In this document: piece after piece, positions 7,734-14,605 of the stretch
How the letters are laid out: every line of letters starts with the position of its first letter
How positions within the stretch are numbered: position 1 is the first letter of the stretch
NCBI GenBank assembly: GCA_023406985.1
Contig: JAEXTK010000233.1
Location: 1-27,433 of the forward strand
Source of the DNA: Spirochaetota bacterium
GTDB lineage: Bacteria > Spirochaetota > Spirochaetia > Treponematales > Breznakiellaceae
Reading direction: 5' to 3'
Length of the DNA: 27,433 nt
Notes under the pieces: generated by a model
Databases searched by the model: none
Told to the model about the DNA's origin: nothing
What the model saw: the letters and a program-made list of their open reading frames with translations, nothing else
Made by a program: the position numbers and the translations under genes

Positions 7734-9077
7734 ATGAGAAAGATCGTGACGTCGATCGTCGTCCTGGCGGCGGCCGGCGTTTTGCCTGTGTCCGCGCAGG
7801 AAGCCGTCGCGGCACCGACGCTCAGCGCCGGCAATACCGCCTGGGTGCTGATCGCGACCGCCCTGGTCATGTTCATGACGATGCCGGCGCTCGGCATGTT
7901 CTACGGCGGCCTCGTACGGAAAAAGAACATCCTTTCCATATTGATGCAGAGCTTCATCACCCTCGCCCTCGTATCGGTGATCTGGGTCTCCTTCGGCTAC
8001 AGCCTTGCCTTCAGCGATACCGAGCTGATTCCCGGCGTTTTGGGGGATTTCAAATGGGCTTTCTTCAACGGAATCGGGCCGGCTGATGTAAGTCCGACCT
8101 ACATTTCCGATTCCGCGGGCCGGATCCCGCATCTGCTCTTCGCCATGTTCCAATGCATGTTCGCCGCCATCACGCCGGCGCTCATCATCGGAGCTTTCGC
8201 GGAACGTATGAAATTCCCTTCGTTTTTGGCGTTTACGGTGGCGTGGCTCATCCTGATTTATATTCCGCTGGCCCACATGATCTGGTCGTCCGGCGGCTGG
8301 CTCTTCAAGATGGGGGCTCTGGACTTCGCGGGTGGTACGGTCGTCCATGTCAACGCGGGATTCGCGGCTCTGGCCGCGGCGCTGTTCTTGGGCAGGCGGA
8401 ATTACCTCAAGCCGTTTCCCCCGCACAATCTCCCCTTCGCGGTCATCGGCGCCGCCATGCTCTGGTTCGGTTGGTTCGGGTTCAACGCCGGCTCTTCGCT
8501 CGCCGCGGACGGCCTCGCGGTGAACGCGCTCATGACCACGAATACCGCCGCGGCGACCGCCGCCCTGGTCTGGGCCTTGCTCGACGCGCTTTTCAACGGG
8601 AAAGCCACGGTGCTCGGCGTCGCGACCGCGGCGGTCGTCGGCCTCGTGGCGATCACGCCCGCGGCAGGATTCGTCAACGTCGGCGGCGCCATCGCCATCG
8701 GCGCGGCCGGAAGCGTCGTGTGTTTCTTCATGGTGAGCTTCGTGAAGAGTCGGTTCGGGTATGACGATTCCCTCGACGCGTTCGGCTGCCATGGCGTCGG
8801 CGGTTTGGTCGGCGCTCTTCTCACCGGCGTCTTCGCCGATCCGTCGGTTTGGGCCCCCTTCGGCGGTTCGTACGCGGGGCTCGCCTACGGCAATCCGTCG
8901 CAGCTTAGGATCCAGGCGATCGCCGCCCTGGTCGCGATCGTGCTCGCCTTCGCGGGGACGCTCCTCCTTTTGAAGGTCCTGGATCTGCTCATGGGCGTGC
9001 GGGTCGACGAGAAGTCCGAAGCCATCGGCTTGGACATCACCCAGCACAACGAACGCGCATATACCGTCATCGAATAA
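7734..9077 (+). CDS. amtB: Ammonium transporter 3, AmtB-like
   Basis: Amt-family channel of 447 residues, closer in style to enterobacterial AmtB than Amt1 and Amt2 are. A signal peptide (MRKIVTSIVVLAAAGVLPVSAQ) is followed by LVMFMTMPALGMFYGGLVRKKN, the AmtB-type first helix. Pore histidines lie in FAGGTVVHVNAGF and FGCHGVGGLVGAL. TGAGGAG lies upstream of the ATG. It is followed after 11 bp by its own P-II gene. This pair looks like an independent lineage rather than a copy of the other two. Confidence 0.95.
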   Translation: MRKIVTSIVVLAAAGVLPVSAQEAVAAPTLSAGNTAWVLIATALVMFMTMPALGMFYGGLVRKKNILSILMQSFITLALVSVIWVSFGYSLAFSDTELIPGVLGDFKWAFFNGIGPADVSPTYISDSAGRIPHLLFAMFQCMFAAITPALIIGAFAERMKFPSFLAFTVAWLILIYIPLAHMIWSSGGWLFKMGALDFAGGTVVHVNAGFAALAAALFLGRRNYLKPFPPHNLPFAVIGAAMLWFGWFGFNAGSSLAADGLAVNALMTTNTAAATAALVWALLDALFNGKATVLGVATAAVVGLVAITPAAGFVNVGGAIAIGAAGSVVCFFMVSFVKSRFGYDDSLDAFGCHGVGGLVGALLTGVFADPSVWAPFGGSYAGLAYGNPSQLRIQAIAALVAIVLAFAGTLLLLKVLDLLMGVRVDEKSEAIGLDITQHNERAYTVIE

Positions 9078-9088
9078 GGGGGCCCGCC

Positions 9089-9430
9089 GTGAAAATGATC
9101 GTCGCCATCATACAGCCGTTCAAATTGGAAGAGGTCAAAGAAGCGCTCTATGCCGCGGACGTCAATCTGCTCACCGTGTCGGAGGTCCTCGGTCACGGTA
9201 GGCAGGGGGGCGTCGCCGAGATCTACCGCGGCACCAAGGAGACGGGTAACCTGATCCGCAAGATCCGCCTGGAGATCGCGGTCAACGAGGACTTCGTCGA
9301 ACCGACGATCGCCGCCATCCTCAAGGGGGCGGGCACGAAGGAAGTCGGCGACGGCAAGATCTTCGTGTACGACCTCGCGGAATGCGTCCGGATCAGGACC
9401 GGCGAGCGGGGGACCAACGCCATCGGCTAA
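9089..9430 (+). CDS. glnK: P-II nitrogen regulator GlnK3
   Basis: P-II protein of 113 residues starting at GTG, preceded by AAGGGGG. Gln39, Lys58, Lys90 and Arg101/103 are kept. The T-loop is AEIYRGTKETGN: Tyr46 is present, but position 51 is Glu, so it too lacks the classic uridylylation tyrosine. It is much more diverged from GlnK1/2 than those two are from each other, matching the divergence of Amt3. Confidence 0.94.
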   Translation: MKMIVAIIQPFKLEEVKEALYAADVNLLTVSEVLGHGRQGGVAEIYRGTKETGNLIRKIRLEIAVNEDFVEPTIAAILKGAGTKEVGDGKIFVYDLAECVRIRTGERGTNAIG

Positions 9431-9436
9431 AACCGA

Positions 9437-9464
9437 GTCCGCCGCCGGAAGCGTTGCGGCGGAC
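9437..9464 (+). terminator. Hairpin after glnK3
   Basis: GTCCGCCGC (9437-9445) pairs with GCGGCGGAC (9456-9464), 9 bp, 7 bases after the glnK3 stop. The sequence after it is CGCCGACGC with no T-run, so it may act as a 3' end stabiliser rather than a simple terminator. Confidence 0.5.
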
Positions 9465-9721
9465 CGCCGACGCGCTTGGGAAGCTACTTTTTCGGGCTAC
9501 TTTCGGTCCATGAGGGCCGCGCGAAACGATAGTCGGTGTGCGGCAGTCGGTCCGAGCCACATTCCGGTGGGATTTTCCTCCGTATTCCTACGGGAATGTG
9601 GGTGACCTCCTGCGGCACTCCCATTCCCCCGTCGGAAACAGAGGTGGTTGGTCATCGTATATCTCTTTATTTTAAAGTGATTTATTTTTCCCTTTTGAAA
9701 TTTGCGTGTTTTTAGATCGAA
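9465..9721. other. Non-coding gap with a nested hairpin
   Basis: No supportable gene lies between glnK3 and the glnN promoter. CCACATTCC (9557-9565) pairs with GGAATGTGG (9593-9601), and an inner CGTA-TTCC-TACG hairpin (9581-9592) sits inside. The right-hand 60 bp are AT-rich, as expected upstream of a sigma-54 promoter. No TACA-N4-TGTA box is visible. The hairpin could be part of a small RNA or an extended 3' end of amt3-glnK3. Confidence 0.4.
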
Positions 9722-9737
9722 TGGCACGGTTGTTGCT
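9722..9737 (+). promoter_or_regulatory. Sigma-54 promoter of glnN
   Basis: TGGCAC-GGTTG-TTGCT, correct spacing. The predicted transcript starts near 9748, after the upstream in-frame start, so translation must begin at ATG 9775. Confidence 0.85.
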
Positions 9738-9774
9738 TGTTATTTGGTGGACTTTCATTCTCAAGGAGCCGAAC

Positions 9775-11898
9775 ATGAATGAGCACATCGATTTCACGGA
9801 AACGCCGGTCACGAGCGTGTACGGGGCGAACAGCTTCTCCAACTCCGTCATGCGGGAGCGCCTGCCGAAGGGCATCTTCAAGGAACTGCTCGCGGTCCAG
9901 GCCGGCGAAAAGGAGCTGACCCTCGAAGTCGCCGAGGTCGTCGCCGCCGCGATGCGGGATTGGGCCATCGAAAAAGGCGCGAGCCACTATACGCACTGGT
10001 TCCACCCGCTCACCGGACTCACCGCCGAAAAACACGATTCCTTCATCGCGCCGACCGCGGACGGCAAAGTGCTCATGGAATTCTCGGGCAAGGAGCTCAT
10101 CAAGGGCGAGCCCGACGCTTCGAGCTTCCCCTCCGGAGGACTCCGCGCCACCTTCGAGGCGCGCGGCTATACCGCATGGGACGTGACGAGCCCCGCTTTC
10201 CTCAAGCAGGATCCTACCGGCACGACCCTCTGCATCCCGACCGCGTTCATCGGCTACTACGGCCACGCCCTCGATAAGAAGGTCCCGCTCCTCCGCTCCA
10301 TGGACGCCCTCTCCAAGCAGGCCATCCGCATCCTGCGGGCCCTCGGAAACACTTCGGCCAAGCGCGTCCTCACCACCGTCGGCCCCGAACAGGAATACTT
10401 CCTCATCGATGCCGAATACTACGCCAAGCGCCCCGACCTCCTGCTGACCGGACGCACCGTCTTCGGCTCCATGCCCGCCAAGGGCCAGGAGATGGAGGAC
10501 CACTATTTCGGCGCCCTCAAAGAAAAGGTCGCGCACTTCATGCGCGAGGTGAACACCGAGCTCTGGAAGGTCGGCGTCGCCGCCAAGACCCAGCACAACG
10601 AGGTCGCCCCGAACCAGTTCGAACTCGCCCCGCTGTTCTCCACGAGCAACGTCGCCACCGACGGGAACCAGATGGCCATGGAGACCCTGAGCAAGGTCGC
10701 CCGCCGCCACGGCATGGAGTGCCTGCTCCACGAGAAGCCTTTCGCCGGCGTCAACGGTTCGGGCAAGCACAACAACTGGTCCATGGCCACCGACGAGGGG
10801 GTCAACCTCCTCGAGCCCGGCGATGATCCGGCTACGAATGCCCGCTTCCTCCTCTTCACGGCCGCCGTGATCGAGGCCGTGGACCGCTACGCCCTGCTCA
10901 TCCGCTCCGCCGCGGCAACCGCCGGTAACGACCACCGGCTCGGCGCGAACGAGGCGCCGCCCGCCATCATCTCGATCTTCCTCGGCGGGCCGATGAGCGA
11001 GATCCTCGACAACATCGTCGACGGGAAGGCCAGCTCCAAGAAGGGCGGTCCCGGCCGCATCGAGATCGGGGTAACGAGCTTGCCGACGCTCCCGATGGAC
11101 GTGTCCGACCGCAACCGCACGAGCCCCTTCGCCTTCACCGGCAACAAGTTCGAGTTCCGCATGGTCGGCTCGTCGCAGTCCATCGCCACGCCGAACGTGT
11201 ATCTCAACGTCGCGGTGGCCCAGGTCCTGTCGGAATTCGCCGTCGTCCTGGAGAAGGCCTCGGACAAAAACGCCGCCATCCAGTCCATCGTGAAGGAATC
11301 CTACGCGAAGCATCGCCGGGTCGTCTTCAACGGCAACGGCTACTCCGAGGAGTGGGTCAAGGAGGCCGAGCGCCGCGGCTTGCCGAACGTCCGCGCCACG
11401 GTGGACGTCCTGCCCGTGCTCACCCAGCCCGAGACGATCGCCCTGTTCGAGACCCACAAGGTGCTCACGAAGGACGAGGTCGAGAGCCGCTACCACATCT
11501 ACCTGGAGAAGTACTCCAAGCAGATCAACATCGAAGCGGGGGTGATGATCGATATGGCCCGCAGGTCCATATTCCCCGCGGTCACGGCGTACGCCGGCGC
11601 CCTCGCGCGGGACGCCTCCGCCCTCGCCGCCATCGGCGCGGTCAGCGTGCCGCAGGAAAAGCGGGCCAAGCGCATCGCGGACCTCGCGTCGGAACTCTAC
11701 GAGGAGACCGAGAAGCTCGAGAAGGCGCTCACCGAGGCTCAGGAGACCGAGGACGCCTTCCTCCAGGCCAAGGCCTATCGCGAGAAGGTCGTGGCTCAGA
11801 TGGCGAACGTCCGGTCCCGCGCCGATGCCCTGGAGCGGATCGCCGCGAAGGACGTCTGGCCCTTCCCGACGTACGAGGATCTCCTCTTCAAACTGTAG
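9775..11898 (+). CDS. glnN: Type III glutamine synthetase
   Basis: Cytoplasmic enzyme of 707 residues that joins ammonia to glutamate using ATP, the assimilation step after Amt uptake. Length and features match GSIII rather than GSI (about 450) or GSII. GSIII-type stretches include GASHYTHWFHPLTG, TAEKHDSF, VGPEQEYFLID, KTQHNEVAPNQFE, GVNGSGKHNNWS and NEAPPAIISIFLG. AAGGAG lies upstream of the ATG. No adenylylation site is expected in this class, so control is likely transcriptional (sigma-54) and by effectors. The C-terminal 120 residues form a long helical, charged segment, usual for GSIII. Confidence 0.96.
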   Translation: MNEHIDFTETPVTSVYGANSFSNSVMRERLPKGIFKELLAVQAGEKELTLEVAEVVAAAMRDWAIEKGASHYTHWFHPLTGLTAEKHDSFIAPTADGKVLMEFSGKELIKGEPDASSFPSGGLRATFEARGYTAWDVTSPAFLKQDPTGTTLCIPTAFIGYYGHALDKKVPLLRSMDALSKQAIRILRALGNTSAKRVLTTVGPEQEYFLIDAEYYAKRPDLLLTGRTVFGSMPAKGQEMEDHYFGALKEKVAHFMREVNTELWKVGVAAKTQHNEVAPNQFELAPLFSTSNVATDGNQMAMETLSKVARRHGMECLLHEKPFAGVNGSGKHNNWSMATDEGVNLLEPGDDPATNARFLLFTAAVIEAVDRYALLIRSAAATAGNDHRLGANEAPPAIISIFLGGPMSEILDNIVDGKASSKKGGPGRIEIGVTSLPTLPMDVSDRNRTSPFAFTGNKFEFRMVGSSQSIATPNVYLNVAVAQVLSEFAVVLEKASDKNAAIQSIVKESYAKHRRVVFNGNGYSEEWVKEAERRGLPNVRATVDVLPVLTQPETIALFETHKVLTKDEVESRYHIYLEKYSKQINIEAGVMIDMARRSIFPAVTAYAGALARDASALAAIGAVSVPQEKRAKRIADLASELYEETEKLEKALTEAQETEDAFLQAKAYREKVVAQMANVRSRADALERIAAKDVWPFPTYEDLLFKL

Positions 11899-11935
11899 GT
11901 CGTAGGCTGGGCTGCGGTTCCACCGGCCTATAGCC

Positions 11936-11986
11936 GAGGGGGCTATCCGAATGAGTCTTCAGGACTCATCGGGTAGCCCTCTTTCT
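11936..11986 (+). terminator. Intrinsic terminator of glnN
   Basis: A long, nearly continuous stem (GGGGGCTATCCGA…TGAGTC with GACTCA-TCGGGTAGCCC) is followed by TCTTTCTT. It begins 37 bases after the glnN stop. This is the clearest Rho-independent terminator in the window. Confidence 0.85.
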
Positions 11987-12020
11987 TGCCCGTTTTCGGG
12001 TACGTTCTTGCATTCGCCCC

Positions 12021-12049
12021 TTGCAGGGACCGCGGCAACCGGGTACGCT
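12021..12049 (+). promoter_or_regulatory. Promoter of the 95-residue protein gene
   Basis: TTGCAG (12021-12026), 17-bp spacer, TACGCT (12044-12049). The ATG follows nine bases after the -10 box and has no ribosome site, implying a leaderless mRNA. Confidence 0.5.
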
Positions 12050-12058
12050 CCCGTCGAT

Positions 12059-12346
12059 ATGGAAGAATCGAGCCAAGAGACCCTGCACGCCGATCCTGAA
12101 CTCGTCGAACGCCTTTGCGAGGCGTACGGCTTGGAAGCGTCCTTGGCCGAGCGCATCGTGGAAGAAATTCTCCTGGCCTACGAAGACACGGTGGAAGAGT
12201 GGGTCAGGTCCCGCCATATCAGGCTTCAGCGCCGCGGGCTCACGAACGAGGCGATCTATAGAACGATTGCCGCCGAGCTGCGCCTCAGGCGTTTTTCCGC
12301 GGAAACCCTTTCGCTCCGGCAGATACGAAGACTCATCTACGGCTAA
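12059..12346 (+). CDS. Small charged helical protein of unknown function
   Basis: Protein of 95 residues without transmembrane segments or metal motifs, predicted almost entirely helical. The second half (HIRLQRRGLTNEAIYRTIAAE and then LSLRQIRRLIYG) is rich in Arg and looks like a nucleic-acid or protein binding surface. I do not recognise the family. The frame is open further upstream to 11951, but that part overlaps the glnN terminator, so ATG 12059 with its promoter is preferred. It ends 44 bases before the aldo/keto reductase gene, which has its own promoter. Confidence 0.75.
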   Translation: MEESSQETLHADPELVERLCEAYGLEASLAERIVEEILLAYEDTVEEWVRSRHIRLQRRGLTNEAIYRTIAAELRLRRFSAETLSLRQIRRLIYG

Positions 12347-12355
12347 AGATGCGAC

Positions 12356-12384
12356 TTGCGGCGCGGATCGCCGTCCTTTACACT
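12356..12384 (+). promoter_or_regulatory. Promoter of the aldo/keto reductase gene
   Basis: TTGCGG (12356-12361), 17-bp spacer, TACACT (12379-12384). The ATG is six bases after the -10 box, so the transcript should be leaderless. Confidence 0.55.
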
Positions 12385-12390
12385 CAGGGC

Positions 12391-13242
12391 ATGCTGAAAC
12401 GACCGTACGGCGCTACCGGCATCGAATTATCCATCGTCGGATTCGGGGGAATCGTCGTCATGGACGAACGCGCTCAGGACGCGGCGCGCTACGTCGCCGA
12501 GGCGATCGATCGAGGCGTGAACTATTTCGACGTGGCTCCCTCCTACGGGAATGCGGAGGATCGGCTCGGCCCCGCGCTGGAACCGTACCGCGACGCCGTT
12601 TTCCTGGCGTGTAAAACGGAACAGCGAAGCGGCGCGGAGGCGCGCGCCTCCTTGGAAGCCTCCCTGTCCCGGCTTAAGACCGACCGTTTCGATCTTTTCC
12701 AACTCCACGCGGTGACGACCGACGAGGACGTGCGGACGATCCTGGGTGCCGGAGGTGCCTTGGAGGCCCTGGTCAAGGCACGGGAGCGCGGGCTCATCCG
12801 CTTCCTTGGGTTTTCCGCCCATTCCGAATCGGCGGCGTTCGCGCTCATGGACGCCTACCCCTTCGATTCGATCCTGTTCCCGGTCAACTGGGCCGCGTGG
12901 CTCGGCTCCGGCTTCGGCAGGGATGTCCTGGAGATGGCAGGGCGGAAGGGCCTGCCGGTCCTCGCGCTCAAGGCCCTCGCGAAGCGGGCGCTCGCCCCGG
13001 GGGAGGCGCGCGTGCGGGAGAAAGCTTGGTACGCGCCCGTGGATAGTTACGCGGAGGCCGCCCGCGCGCTCCGCTTCACGCTATCGCGGCCGGGGGTAGT
13101 CGCCGCCCTGTCTCCCGGCCACATGGACCTTTTCCGGTGGGCCTGCGAGGCCGCGGAAGGCTTCCGCCCGCCGACGCCGGAAGAGGAGGCCGCCCTCGGC
13201 GTCGAGGCTCACGCGACGACGGGGGTGTTTCCGATCCCGTAG
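12391..13242 (+). CDS. Aldo/keto reductase family oxidoreductase
   Basis: NAD(P)H-dependent oxidoreductase of 283 residues with a TIM-barrel fold. The catalytic tetrad is visible: Asp and Tyr in NYFDVAPSYGNAE, Lys in FLACKTEQR, and His in FDLFQLHAV. The N-terminal RPYGATGIELSIVGFGG is typical of the YghZ/general stress-type branch. The substrate is unknown. A ferredoxin gene follows on the same strand after 83 bp, as in anaerobes where such reductases sit beside Fe-S proteins. The upstream in-frame start at 12349 is rejected because it lies before the promoter. Confidence 0.9.
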   Translation: MLKRPYGATGIELSIVGFGGIVVMDERAQDAARYVAEAIDRGVNYFDVAPSYGNAEDRLGPALEPYRDAVFLACKTEQRSGAEARASLEASLSRLKTDRFDLFQLHAVTTDEDVRTILGAGGALEALVKARERGLIRFLGFSAHSESAAFALMDAYPFDSILFPVNWAAWLGSGFGRDVLEMAGRKGLPVLALKALAKRALAPGEARVREKAWYAPVDSYAEAARALRFTLSRPGVVAALSPGHMDLFRWACEAAEGFRPPTPEEEAALGVEAHATTGVFPIP

Positions 13243-13325
13243 GCGGATTTGCCAAGAAACCCTAGTCGATTCATACTTACACCCGGTTCCCGCTCTCGGG
13301 CGGGATGGAAGAGAGGAGGTACCCT

Positions 13326-13526
13326 ATGGCGATCAAGTCGGTCCGGCTCGACGAGAGCAACGACCAGTGCATATCCTGCGGCAACTGCGAGGCGATCTGC
13401 CCCGCCGTGTTCACGGTTCCGGACAAGATGGTGGTGACCCCGGGGGTCGACTTCGCCGCGCACGAGGCGCAGATCCGCGAAGCGGTCGATTCCTGTCCGA
13501 CCAACGTCATCGCGATAGAGGAGTGA
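13326..13526 (+). CDS. Ferredoxin, single [4Fe-4S] type
   Basis: Small electron carrier of 66 residues. Cys15, Cys18 and Cys21 (CISCGNC) plus Cys57 (SCPTN) supply the cluster ligands. Cys25 in AICP is an additional conserved-looking cysteine where two-cluster ferredoxins begin their second motif. The protein is acidic and soluble. GAGAGGAGG lies just upstream of ATG 13326. It ends four bases from the convergent tatD stop, so the two transcripts probably overlap at their 3' ends. Confidence 0.93.
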   Translation: MAIKSVRLDESNDQCISCGNCEAICPAVFTVPDKMVVTPGVDFAAHEAQIREAVDSCPTNVIAIEE

Positions 13527-13529
13527 CGG

Positions 13530-14330
13530 TTAGGGGAGGGCCGCGCCGAAGAGGCGCCGCGCGTTCTCCCCGACGATTTCCACGAGCCGCTCCTCCCGGA
13601 TGCCGCGGAGTTCCGCGATCGCTCGATACGCGTACTCCACCATTCCGGGATGGGCGGCCTTTCCCCGATGCGGGACCGGCGCGAGGTAGGGGCTATCCGT
13701 CTCCACGAGCAGGCGATCCGCGCCCACGTACCGGGCGGCCGCCTGTTGGTCTTGAGCGTTCCGATAGGTGACCGTTCCTGAGAACGAGAGATAGAACCCC
13801 AGGTCGAGGAAGCGGCGGGCTTCCTCCGCGCCGTAAGAATAGCAGTGGATGATGCCGCGCACCCCGTCCACGGCCGCCAGGGCTTCCGCGGTCTCCGCCG
13901 CGGCCTCGCGGGAGTGCACGACGAGGGGGAGGTCCTTGCGGAGCGCGAGCCGCGCCTGCTCCTCGAACAGGATCCGTTCCCCTTCGACATCGGCGCCGCG
14001 ATCGGCGACGTTCCAATGCCGATCGATCCCGCATTCTCCGACGGCGACGACCGCGCCCTCTGGCGCCGCATCGATCGCCGCCTCCAATTCCCGGATCGCC
14101 TCGCCCTTTCGCGCTATCGCTTCCCGACTCGGCCAGATGCCCGCGGTGAATCGTACGCGCGCGTAATCACCGAAGCGCCCGAGTCGGGCGGGGAGGTCAT
14201 CGCTCAGCGTCCCGATATCCACGACGGCGCCGAAGCCGCCGGCGAATAGGGAGTCCAAGAGCGTGTTCGCCGCGATGCCCCGTTCGTCCAGCATGGATAG
14301 ATGCGCGTGCGTATCGATGTACGGAAACAT
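13530..14330 (-). CDS. tatD: TatD-family metal-dependent hydrolase
   Basis: Protein of 266 residues of the TatD DNase family (amidohydrolase-like barrel with a divalent metal centre). Metal and active-site motifs are visible: YIDTHAHLSM at the N-terminus, VGECGID, LPLVVHSREA, GIIHCYS and LVETDSPYLAP. Family members act as 3'-5' exonucleases or in D-Tyr-tRNA-type quality control, and the exact substrate is not predictable. The longer frame to 14438 runs into the tRNA gene, so the start is placed at the ATG seven bases after the -10 box. Confidence 0.92.
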   Translation of the reverse strand: MFPYIDTHAHLSMLDERGIAANTLLDSLFAGGFGAVVDIGTLSDDLPARLGRFGDYARVRFTAGIWPSREAIARKGEAIRELEAAIDAAPEGAVVAVGECGIDRHWNVADRGADVEGERILFEEQARLALRKDLPLVVHSREAAAETAEALAAVDGVRGIIHCYSYGAEEARRFLDLGFYLSFSGTVTYRNAQDQQAAARYVGADRLLVETDSPYLAPVPHRGKAAHPGMVEYAYRAIAELRGIREERLVEIVGENARRLFGAALP

Positions 14331-14334
14331 GTTC

Positions 14335-14363
14335 TTGACCATACCCCTCCCCGCCGCTAGTAT
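14335..14363 (+). promoter_or_regulatory. Promoter of tRNA-Leu
   Basis: TTGACC (14335-14340), 17-bp spacer, TAGTAT (14358-14363), 23 bases before the mature tRNA 5' end. Its -35 overlaps the tatD -10, and its -10 overlaps the tatD -35. Confidence 0.65.
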
Positions 14364-14367
14364 GCAA
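14338..14367 (-). promoter_or_regulatory. Promoter of tatD, overlapping the tRNA promoter
   Basis: On the minus strand: TTGCAT (14367-14362), 18-bp spacer, TATGGT (14343-14338). The ATG at 14330 follows seven bases later, so the tatD mRNA is probably leaderless. Confidence 0.55.
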
Positions 14368-14386
14368 GCCGCGCCGGATCGTCCGC

Positions 14387-14469
14387 GCCGGGATGGTGGA
14401 ATGGTAGACACCGGGGACTTAAAATCCCCTGGTCGCAAGACCGTACGGGTTCAAGTCCCGTTCCCGGCA
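14387..14469 (+). tRNA. tRNA-Leu (anticodon UAA)
   Basis: Class II tRNA of 83 nt. The acceptor GCCGGGA pairs with TCCCGGC and the discriminator base is A. The anticodon stem GGGGA/TCCCC holds the loop CTTAAAA, giving UAA. The long variable arm is TGGTCGCAAGACCG, and the T-arm CGGGTTCAAGTCCCG. CCA is not encoded. The 3' 52 bases are duplicated at 27297-27348, so this is the integration site of the element to the right. Confidence 0.97.
14418..14469 (+). repeat. attL: 52-bp direct repeat within tRNA-Leu
   Basis: Runs from the anticodon loop (CTTAAAATCCCC) to the tRNA 3' end and is identical to 27297-27348. Integration into the 3' half of a tRNA with exact restoration of the gene is the standard outcome for tyrosine integrases. 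Confidence 0.95.
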
Positions 14470-14555
14470 AAGAAGTAAAACTATAAGGTGCAACGCCTTA
14501 CGTTCGGGTATTGGTTAAGACAGGCGCACATATGAGAGGAGTAGCTAAGCCGCTG

Positions 14556-14580
14556 TGGGAAACCGGTCTGGGAAACCGGT
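14556..14580. repeat. Two 12-bp direct repeats before the integrase
   Basis: TGGGAAACCGGT occurs at 14556-14567 and 14569-14580, with one base between. Each contains the palindrome ACCGGT. They lie 26-50 bp before the integrase start, a likely operator or recombination accessory site. Confidence 0.5.
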
Positions 14581-14605
14581 TCGGGCCACAGGAAGGAGCA
14601 CTCTC

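Noticed and set aside
9712..11496. 594-codon minus-strand frame opposite glnN
   Set aside because: Shadow of the strongly coding glnN gene, with no ribosome site or domain.
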